A stretch of DNA of 7,768 nt from Merdivivens faecigallinarum (lineage in GTDB: Bacteria > Bacteroidota > Bacteroidia > Bacteroidales > UBA932): positions 1-7,768 of the forward strand of contig JADILY010000051.1 of NCBI GenBank assembly GCA_017695055.1. Reading direction: 5' to 3'. Numbering within the stretch: position 1 is the stretch's first letter; each line of letters begins with the position of its first letter. Below are positions 1 through 4,671 of the stretch, one piece after another. The notes beneath the pieces were generated by a model. It saw only the letters and a list, made by a program, of their open reading frames with translations, had not been told where the DNA came from and ran no database searches. Position numbers and translations under genes: made by a program.

Positions 1-473
1 TCCATCTTCTGTATGAGGCGCAACTCTTTCCCATACGTAGTTATAAAACCGTCGGGAAAAACTATCTCTGCCGTATATTGAGGTTCAGCCTGAGAACCGG
101 AAACCTCATCGGGAACTGATGAAAGATAACCGATTTCGCCCACTAACATGCCATATTCCATATAGGGATAGCCGTTCAGACAGACATTGACTTTTTGGCC
201 GACGGCGACTTTACCGAAACTTGCCTGCGGTATATTCACAATGCCGACAGCCATGCTGCTGTCCGCGGGAACTACGGTCAGAAAGGATTCTCCGGCACCT
301 ATGAACTGTCCTTCGTCCCATTTGCGCACAAAGGACACATGCCCGTCCATAGGGGATGTCAAAAGATATGAAAGCTTCCAACTGTCAATCTGCGCTTTCA
401 TCCGTTTAAGACATACGGCAATTTCCTGCTCATATCCCAAAATATCGTCATCTTCTTGAATCGAAAGTTCCAT
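1..473 (-). pseudogene. HlyD-type membrane fusion protein, C-terminal remnant (partial)
   Basis: Reading leftward from an ATG at 473-471 (preceded by an in-frame TGA), 157 codons stay open to the window edge. The translation has HlyD/bacteriocin-export adaptor features. A charged, helical stretch at residues 1-35 could be the end of the coiled-coil hairpin. The segment LTSPMDGHVSFV (38-49) followed by GAGESFLTVVP is the second half of the lipoyl-like domain. A beta-barrel section follows, containing VGQKVNVCLNGYPYMEYG (91-108). The family links an inner-membrane C39-ABC transporter to an outer-membrane channel. About 200 or more N-terminal residues, including the membrane anchor, are missing. 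The coding sequence abuts a C39 transporter fragment in another frame, so I read this as a deletion-fused pseudogene. It could be expressed as a fragment, but a membrane anchor is absent. The 3' end is outside the window. Confidence 0.8.
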
Positions 474-594
474 GGCACAAATCCCTCAAACGTTGCAATG
501 AATAATTTCGGCCATAATGCCTGGCGATGATTTTCAGACAAGTCGGCCCGCAATCCATCGAGTCCAACTGGCGGTATGTCGGAAATATTTTCAT
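448..594 (-). pseudogene. C39-peptidase ABC transporter, N-terminal fragment
   Basis: The minus-strand frame from ATG 594-592 encodes 48 residues before TGA at 450-448. Residues 1-19 read MKIFPTYRQLDSMDCGPTC, followed by LKIIARHYGRNYSLQRLRDLC. This is the start of a peptidase C39 domain, and Cys15 in DCGPTC is the expected catalytic cysteine. The complete family has about 700 residues: the C39 protease that trims double-glycine leader peptides, a six-helix membrane domain and an ATPase. Similarity stops after LRDLCH (about position 475). The catalytic His, the membrane domain and the ATPase are all absent, and the sequence runs directly into the HlyD remnant in a different frame. The simplest explanation is one deletion spanning an ABC-then-HlyD gene pair. 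The start lies 32 nt after the stop of the 80-residue gene upstream, consistent with a former operon. Confidence 0.85.
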
Positions 595-626
595 AACAAA
601 TCAATATAAACTATATCCACGTCCCT

Positions 627-869
627 TTAACGGACAGCCTTTAAGGATTTCAATACCTCAATGGAAACCGGATCGCAATGCCTATAAATAAACTCAAAGG
701 CCATAGGCAGGTTCTTCAGCGGATCATACCTTTCCCATGAAGTACTTCCATGATAGTGGTATATATGGTCTTTATCATAAACGTAATCGCACAGTCCCTT
801 GCATGTATACATCAGACAAAGCACCTTATCGCTGTTTTTAAGGAAAATCCTGTCAATAGCCACAAGCAT
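627..869 (-). CDS. hypothetical protein, 80 residues, upstream of exporter remnant
   Basis: I do not recognise this protein. From ATG 869-867 it has 80 residues; a TTG at 899-897 would add 10. It has no signal peptide, membrane helix or GG leader motif. The middle is rich in aromatic and charged residues (DKDHIYHYHG, residues 33-42). Cysteines are present in LCLMYTCKGLC and in RHCDP near the C-terminus. It lies 32 nt upstream of the C39 transporter fragment on the same strand, so it probably belonged to the same peptide-export cluster, perhaps as an accessory protein. A precursor role is not supported because the double-glycine cleavage site is missing. The ATG start is preferred because the upstream TTG lies within the -7 box of the divergent gene. 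It could be a remnant of a larger protein. Confidence 0.5.
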   Translation of the reverse strand: MLVAIDRIFLKNSDKVLCLMYTCKGLCDYVYDKDHIYHYHGSTSWERYDPLKNLPMAFEFIYRHCDPVSIEVLKSLKAVR

Positions 870-886
870 ATTTTTCGAATTATTGA

Positions 887-894
887 TATCTTTG
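887..894 (+). promoter_or_regulatory. Bacteroidetes -7 promoter box for the gene at 917
   Basis: TATCTTTG matches the Bacteroidetes primary-sigma consensus TAnnTTTG. Transcription would start near 900, leaving a leader of about 16 nt before the ATG at 917. I see no TTTG at the expected -33 spacing, so only the -7 half is supported. The box overlaps the upstream end of the divergent minus-strand reading frame. Confidence 0.6.
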
Positions 895-916
895 CGCAAA
901 ACAAAAATTACCAGTT

Positions 917-1720
917 ATGATTATGAAATTGACCCTTGCCGCCCTGCTGTTTGGCGGCAATCTTTTTGCGCAGACACCTGCCGACAGCGTAACGATTCGG
1001 GGAACGGTGAGCGATTTCAACGGCAATCCGATGGACAGTTGCACCGTGATGTGGCAAAATCCTTCCTTCGACAATGTGACTCAAACCTTGACCGATTCGC
1101 AAGGGCATTACGTTGCACGCATCCCCAAAGGAAAATATCAAAGCATGGGAGCCGTCCGCCTGGACGATTATCCGCATACGGCAAAAGCGGGCGTGTCCGA
1201 TGCCGACCAGCGGCTGGAGTTCTGGGCGTGGGATTTCATCGCCGACCGCGACACGACGCTCGACATCCGTTATCACCGCATGGAAGTGTATGGGCTGCGT
1301 GCTTTCCGCATCCCCGGCGGTATGCCTACGTATCAGATTTTTGTGCGACCGATGAGCCTGACCCGCTTCCAGCAGATCATGAAACAAGGCTATGATGCCA
1401 AGCACGGGGAAGATTTGAGCCGGATTCAACAAGAAACTTCCTCCAAGAATGCCAAAGGAATCTTCACCGCCCCTCATGCCGACCAGTTGAAAGCCACCGT
1501 ATGGATAGACGGCGAGGAAGTGCCCGTACTGATGAAGCAGGAAATCAAGGAATACTACGAAGCCGATGAATACGGCAACGCCTATCTGCTGACAGTAGAC
1601 CGTCCCAAACACACTACAGACTTGCCTTACCATATCTTTAAGGTGGAACTGGAAGATTTGGAATACGGCGAACGGGGTGAAGGCCTATATTATATGGAGA
1701 AAGAATCGTATGTGAAATAA
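917..1720 (+). CDS. secreted protein with carboxypeptidase-regulatory-like domain
   Basis: This encodes 267 residues from ATG 917; ATG 923 is a near-equivalent start. An N-terminal Sec signal peptide (KLTLAALLFGGNLFAQ, about residues 4-19) has no lipobox Cys, so the product is probably periplasmic or exported. Residues 25-85 form a carboxypeptidase-regulatory-like beta-sandwich, with the typical pattern IRGTVSDFNGNPMDSCTV followed by TDSQGHYVARIPKGKY. The remainder (90-267) lacks catalytic motifs I know. It includes WIDGEEVPVLMKQEI and a tyrosine- and glutamate-rich C-terminus. The protein is of a kind common as hypothetical in Bacteroides. It is too short for a TonB-dependent receptor and has no plug or barrel. 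It is divergent from the exporter remnant and stands alone, with no obvious terminator directly after it; the next terminator is at 1908-1945. Molecular function is unknown. Confidence 0.85.
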   Translation: MIMKLTLAALLFGGNLFAQTPADSVTIRGTVSDFNGNPMDSCTVMWQNPSFDNVTQTLTDSQGHYVARIPKGKYQSMGAVRLDDYPHTAKAGVSDADQRLEFWAWDFIADRDTTLDIRYHRMEVYGLRAFRIPGGMPTYQIFVRPMSLTRFQQIMKQGYDAKHGEDLSRIQQETSSKNAKGIFTAPHADQLKATVWIDGEEVPVLMKQEIKEYYEADEYGNAYLLTVDRPKHTTDLPYHIFKVELEDLEYGERGEGLYYMEKESYVK

Positions 1721-1813
1721 GGTACGGAATTCAGCACAGACTTGCCCACGTCAAAAAATATTCCAACCGGTGCGGATTTCACTTATCCGAGACTAGGACG
1801 GCATCAATCGTAA

Positions 1814-1945
1814 CGGACTGACTATGTCCGAGATATTTATCGGAGAACCCTGCGGGGTTGAGGGAAAGTAGTCACTCTGATTTTATTGGATAAAGACTCA
1901 GGATTAGCCCCTGTAAGCTCTTTATGGTTTGCAGGGGATTTTATT
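1814..1945 (+). ncRNA. candidate structured ncRNA, possibly abiF-like
   Basis: This gene-free interval folds into consecutive hairpins by eye. CGGAC 1814-1818 pairs with GTCCG 1826-1830, or alternatively CCGA 1828-1831 with TCGG 1840-1843. AACCC 1846-1850 pairs with GGGTT 1855-1859 around a TGCG loop. A long hairpin at 1876-1902 combines TCTGA/TCAGG with TTTTAT/ATAAAG around a TGG loop and has a 2-nt AC bulge. The last is the terminator hairpin at 1908-1937. The sequence ATAAAGA (1890-1896) is also complementary to TCTTTAT (1919-1925) in the terminator loop, which allows a pseudoknot or an alternative fold. A published Rfam-type motif, the abiF RNA, occurs upstream of Abi_2 genes; the truncated Abi_2 gene here starts 370 bp downstream. 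Family assignment is inference from structure and context. No TAnnTTTG promoter was found just upstream, so it may instead be a long 3' UTR of the 917 gene. Confidence 0.4.
1908..1945 (+). terminator. intrinsic terminator at end of structured region
   Basis: CCCCTGTAAG (1908-1917) pairs with TTTGCAGGGG (1928-1937) through ten base pairs including two G-T wobbles, around loop CTCTTTATGG. ATTTTATT follows at 1938-1945. It would end either a small RNA starting near 1800 or readthrough from the gene ending at 1720. Confidence 0.7.
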
Positions 1946-2214
1946 ATCAGTAAAATGGGTATAAACACAGAAGATATATCTATCCTGTTTCGTATCGTGT
2001 TTCGTATTCTTGCGACACATAAAGAATCGATAATTTAAAGGCTATAAAAAGTTAACTTTTAATTCCTTTGATACTGCTGGCAATGTTCGGACTGAACTCT
2101 TGTGGCGAGTCATAGAGAGAAGTGCATTCATCCAAACAGCAGGATACGCGGATATGTTTTTGTGAGGAACCTTGCACCGCTCCCGGATTTTCTCCACAGA
2201 TTTGCGATGGATAT
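1946..2214. other. gene-free interval between terminator and abi promoter
   Basis: No reading frame in this stretch looks like a protein I recognise; the frames present are short and have no plausible starts. It contains an imperfect 12-bp tandem repeat at 1986-2009. It separates the structured RNA candidate from the promoter of the Abi_2 gene. Confidence 0.5.
1986..2009 (+). repeat. imperfect 12-bp tandem repeat
   Basis: TGTTTCGTATCG at 1986-1997 is followed directly by TGTTTCGTATTC at 1998-2009 (10 of 12 identical). It could be an operator pair or chance in an AT-rich stretch. Confidence 0.5.
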
Positions 2215-2245
2215 TTTGTAGTAAAGAAAAAACTTCATACTTTTG
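2215..2245 (+). promoter_or_regulatory. Bacteroidetes promoter for the Abi_2 gene
   Basis: TTTG at 2215-2218 is followed after exactly 19 bp by TACTTTTG at 2238-2245. This matches both the -33 and -7 elements of the Bacteroidetes consensus. The predicted transcript starts near 2251, giving a leader of about 65 nt before the ATG at 2316. It is the best promoter in the window. Confidence 0.75.
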
Positions 2246-2315
2246 CACTGACAGAGTCCACCACGCTTCTTGCTTAGCACAGCGTACCAGGGTGGAACTT
2301 TTATTTTGTATAGGT

Positions 2316-2612
2316 ATGAAGTATTCCAAACAACCCCTCACCATAGAGCAGCAAACTTCTTTGCTGAAAGACCGTGGGCTTTCCATCGGTGATGAAGCTG
2401 CTGCCCAAAAGATATTGGATACCATCAGCTATTTCCGGCTTGCCAACTATTTCCGACCGATGGAAATGGACAAGCAATCCCACCAATTCAAGCCCGGAGC
2501 CACTTTTGAGAATGCCGTACAACTTTATGATTTTGATGCTTCTTTGCGTGAACTGTTAATTTTATTTAAAATCCTTTTTTTTAATATACGTGAATGGTAT
2601 GCGAAATTATAA
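2316..2612 (+). pseudogene. truncated Abi_2 (AbiD/AbiF-type) abortive infection protein
   Basis: From ATG 2316 it has 98 residues. Residues 1-80 follow the Abi_2 family N-terminus: MKYSKQPLTIEQQTSLLKDR, then ISYFRLANYFRPME (37-50), then HQFKPGATFENAVQLYDFDASLREL (56-80). Intact members are about 300 residues and are placed in the HEPN superfamily, whose RNase-type RxxxxH motif lies further downstream. From about residue 81 the sequence (LILFKILFFNIREWYAKL) no longer resembles the family and comes from AT-rich DNA. The catalytic region is therefore lost. The break (about 2557) is about 70 bp before the IS5 terminal repeat at 2628, so the IS alone does not explain it. The frame is open further upstream to 2172, but the start is placed at 2316 because family similarity begins there and the promoter at 2215-2245 fits it. 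Confidence 0.75.
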
Positions 2613-2627
2613 TAGTTTTCAGGGAAC

Positions 2628-2646
2628 TTAGAAGCTGTTTAAATTT
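2628..2646 (+). repeat. left terminal inverted repeat of IS5 remnant
   Basis: TTAGAAGCTGTTTAAATTT pairs with 3070-3088 in inverted orientation with two mismatches. Confidence 0.8.
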
Positions 2647-2648
2647 AC

Positions 2649-2664
2649 TTACAATTAATTGTAA
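2649..2664. repeat. perfect 16-bp palindrome inside the IS left end
   Basis: TTACAATTAATTGTAA is identical to its own complement and begins 2 bp after the left terminal repeat. It could be a protein-binding site of the element or of a regulator. AT-richness makes chance formation possible. Confidence 0.6.
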
Positions 2665-2722
2665 ATCAGCGTGTTATTTGAATTGTTTTTTCATGGCTTT
2701 ATGATTATCAAGACATTAATGT

Positions 2723-3098
2723 TATGCACAACACCCAACCGACCCGACTGATAAACAGTGGCAAGTTATAAAAAATATGTCGGATATCAAAGAAAGATTC
2801 AGAAAATATTCGCTGCGCTCTGTTTTTGACGGCATTACGTATATCGTGAAGACCGGCGCGCAGTGGAGAATGCTCCCCTCGGATTTCGCTCCGCGGCATT
2901 GTCCGCCGTCTTTCGGGCAGGACTGAGAGTCCAGGCCTGGGAATCATCGGCTCAAGGAGTGTCAGCACCACGGTCAGGAGACTGCTGCATTGCGATCTGG
3001 AAGTCGTACTCAGGGCCGACACGCACGAAACCATGATGCATATCGCTGCCATAAAATTATTTTTGAATAAAATTCAAGCAGCTTCTAAAAAACACTAA
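2723..3098 (+). pseudogene. IS5-family transposase remnant
   Basis: Two frames carry pieces of one transposase. In the frame of 2723-2926, HPTDPTDKQWQVIKNM, then RKYSLRSVFDGITYIVKTGAQWRMLPSDFAP, gives the N-terminal IS5 region, ending in TGA at 2924-2926. In the frame of 2922-3098, ESPGLGIIGSRSVSTTV corresponds to the usual SLGIIDSRSVKTT segment around the first catalytic Asp, here apparently replaced by Gly. It is followed at once by THETMMHIAAIKLFLNKI, which is the family C-terminus. About 40 residues are missing before the first Asp region and over 100 after it, including the remaining acidic residues. There is no in-frame ATG before the N-terminal part. The product cannot be active. Confidence 0.8.
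3070..3088 (-). repeat. right terminal inverted repeat of IS5 remnant
   Basis: The complement reads TTAGAAGCTGCTTGAATTT and matches the left end at 17 of 19 positions. It abuts the T-tract of the terminator of the leftward gene. Confidence 0.8.
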
Positions 3099-3131
3099 GA
3101 ATCCCTGTCCTGATCGGGGACGGGGATTCTT
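3087..3131 (-). terminator. intrinsic terminator of the DUF4932-like gene
   Basis: Positions 3097-3110 (AAGAATCCCTGTCC) and 3118-3131 (GGACGGGGATTCTT) form a 14-bp stem with one G-T wobble and a 7-nt loop. On the minus strand the stem is followed by AGTG and six Ts (3092-3087). It lies about 65 nt after the stop codon of the leftward gene. There is no T-run in the plus direction, so it acts on minus-strand transcripts. Confidence 0.8.
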
Positions 3132-3196
3132 GTTGCATGGCGTACGTTTCGTACGGGCGCTTCAATCGGGCGGACAGTCCGTATAGTATTGACGGT

Positions 3197-4576
3197 CTAC
3201 CGGAAATAATATTTTATCTCATAGTCCTTTTCCATCGAGACTGCCTTTTTGCTTTGCAGCATTTTCGGGACAGAGATGGTGTATTCTTCCCTGTTGCCGT
3301 AATCGAAATTACTGTCCAGCAGTATGATGTATGTCATTTCGTCTTTCCAGTATGAATGGATTACGAAATCTTCATCCGGCATCATGTCTACGCTGTTGGT
3401 GAACATAGGCTCGGAAAACTTGATTTCGATGTAGTCCAATGCCTTGTACCCGGCCAGGTCGGTTCCTGGAACAGGGTATACGTATGTAATGTAAGGGGCT
3501 TGAATGCAGCTTTCTTCCACGAGCCTTGAAAAGTTGTCGTCATCGAGGACTGTAAAATCAAGGAATTCGCACAGTCTCGGCATGAAATCCCCGAAGCATC
3601 CGTACATGCTGCGCGATTCTGAAAAGTTATCCGTAAAGCCGATTGAACGCTCCATCCAGAACAGTCCCCTGAGCCTGTCCATCATGAGCAGGTAAGGGAT
3701 ATCCTTTTCTGAGAGCGGGTGGTCCTTTACGTACATTGCCACGGCGAGTTCGGTGAGCCAGTCCTCATAAAGGCTTTTAGCGGAAGGGTATCGTGCATCG
3801 GAATATATCCCTTTCCATTCTTCCGCATTGAATATCTTCTCCATGGCCTCCTCGGCCTGCGGCCAGAAACCGTCCAGTCGGGCAACGTAAGGATGGCAGA
3901 TTTCGTGCAGGAGGCATTCGTACAGAGGTGCCGACGGGTAGACCGAAATCACCACTGAAATACCGTCCTTGTCCGTGAAGTATGCCGGTTCGGAATATAT
4001 GACATTGTCTTCTTTTCCGTTGGCGGTAATATAGATTGTGATGTCTTCCCGTGTGCCGAAGAAATATCCGAACCAGGCGAAATCGATTCTGTCGGCAGTA
4101 CGGCTGACATTCTCTATGGCCGTTGCGTAGGTCTCTTCATTGGCTTTCAGATAGTTTTCGAAGCCGTCCCTGTGGTTGCGGTAGAAAGTGTCGATGAGTT
4201 TTACAAATTTCTTGAAATTGTTTTCGTTCCATACGCTCTCCGGTCCGTTTCCGTCTTTTGGCAATTTTCCGGAAATCCGTGAGCCGTTGAGGGTGATGTA
4301 TGGGGAAACGGCGATGATGTCGGAATAGGTAAGTCCGTTGTTTTCAATCATCTCCCTTACGAAAGCCACGGCTTCGTCGTCTCTTTCCTGATACGGCAGC
4401 CATTCTTCCATCAGTTCGGTATACCTGATTTGCGGGTTGTCTCCGATTTGTGCGGCCACATATACGGCTCCCAATAGCTCGATTTTCTTGTCGACTCCGA
4501 CTTTTGCCTGTCCGAAGCACAGCAGCGGGAACATGAGCAGGGACAGGGATGCTAAAATTAATTTATCCGATTTCAT
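3197..4576 (-). CDS. secreted DUF4932-like protein with HExxH motif
   Basis: This encodes 459 residues with a Sec signal peptide (ILASLSLLMFPLLCFGQA, about 7-24). The Cys at 20 lacks a proper lipobox, so cleavage after QA is likelier than lipidation. The central region resembles DUF4932, a Bacteroidetes family with metallopeptidase-like features. LLHEICHPY gives HExxH (His224, Glu225, His228). WLTELAVAMYV, with Glu276 about 48 residues later, could be the third zinc ligand of a gluzincin-type site. SEPAYFTDKDGISVVISVYPS (195-215) immediately precedes the motif. The C-terminal part (about 360-459) contains YIEIKFSEPM and resembles a bacterial Ig-like (Big_5-type) domain. Peptidase activity and substrate are inferred from the motif only. 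The gene is monocistronic, with its own promoter side (4621-4628) and a terminator at 3087-3131. Confidence 0.85.
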   Translation of the reverse strand: MKSDKLILASLSLLMFPLLCFGQAKVGVDKKIELLGAVYVAAQIGDNPQIRYTELMEEWLPYQERDDEAVAFVREMIENNGLTYSDIIAVSPYITLNGSRISGKLPKDGNGPESVWNENNFKKFVKLIDTFYRNHRDGFENYLKANEETYATAIENVSRTADRIDFAWFGYFFGTREDITIYITANGKEDNVIYSEPAYFTDKDGISVVISVYPSAPLYECLLHEICHPYVARLDGFWPQAEEAMEKIFNAEEWKGIYSDARYPSAKSLYEDWLTELAVAMYVKDHPLSEKDIPYLLMMDRLRGLFWMERSIGFTDNFSESRSMYGCFGDFMPRLCEFLDFTVLDDDNFSRLVEESCIQAPYITYVYPVPGTDLAGYKALDYIEIKFSEPMFTNSVDMMPDEDFVIHSYWKDEMTYIILLDSNFDYGNREEYTISVPKMLQSKKAVSMEKDYEIKYYFR

Positions 4577-4620
4577 AATTGTATGTTTTTTGATGATTTA
4601 TGAACGATTCCGCTGTGTAA

Positions 4621-4628
4621 CAAAAATA
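4621..4628 (-). promoter_or_regulatory. -7 box of leftward DUF4932-like gene
   Basis: On the minus strand this reads TATTTTTG and matches TAnnTTTG. The start would be near 4614, with a leader of about 38 nt to the ATG at 4576. No TTTG stands at the -33 spacing; that zone overlaps the -7 box of the rightward cluster. Confidence 0.55.
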
Positions 4629-4645
4629 AAGCCATAGATTTTCAC

Positions 4646-4653
4646 TAATTTTG
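4646..4653 (+). promoter_or_regulatory. -7 box of rightward protease/nitroreductase cluster
   Basis: TAATTTTG matches TAnnTTTG and lies 18 nt before the ATG at 4672, giving a very short leader. The match argues that a TTG codon at 4651, inside this box, is not the start of the gene. No clear -33 TTTG is visible. Confidence 0.6.
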
Positions 4654-4671
4654 TATGAAAATTTTAAGATT

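Larger units (their letters stand above)
2628..3088 (+). mobile_element. IS5-family element remnant, internally deleted
   Basis: Terminal inverted repeats bound the element. TTAGAAGCTGTTTAAATTT (2628-2646) matches the complement of 3070-3088 at 17 of 19 positions. A TA at each end (2629-2630 and 3086-3087) may be the duplicated target. Only 461 bp lie between the outer ends, against more than 1 kb for intact relatives. The interior holds a decayed DDE transposase and a perfect 16-bp palindrome near the left end. It cannot move by itself but could be mobilised by an intact relative. Confidence 0.8.

Noticed and set aside
799..1395. 198-codon plus-strand reading frame
   Set aside because: It overlaps the 917-1720 gene in another frame and has unnatural composition; the 917 frame has a signal peptide and a recognisable domain.
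908..1633. 241-codon minus-strand reading frame
   Set aside because: It is antisense to the 917-1720 gene with no family features; treated as a shadow.
1721..1945. tRNA, group II intron fragment or known metabolite riboswitch
   Set aside because: No cloverleaf, domain V-like hairpin or familiar aptamer core could be seen, and no coding gene follows directly.
2042..2425. 127-codon minus-strand reading frame
   Set aside because: It is antisense to the Abi_2 start and promoter, with no recognisable motifs and poor amino acid pattern.
2708..3052. 114-codon minus-strand reading frame
   Set aside because: It runs antisense through the IS5 transposase remnant; the plus-strand fragments match the IS5 family.
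3097..3131. Hairpin as terminator for plus-strand IS transcription
   Set aside because: There is no T-run on the plus side; the six Ts follow it only on the minus strand.
4651..4671. TTG start for the protease-like lipoprotein
   Set aside because: The codon lies in the -7 promoter box, and the ATG at 4672 gives a proper lipoprotein signal.
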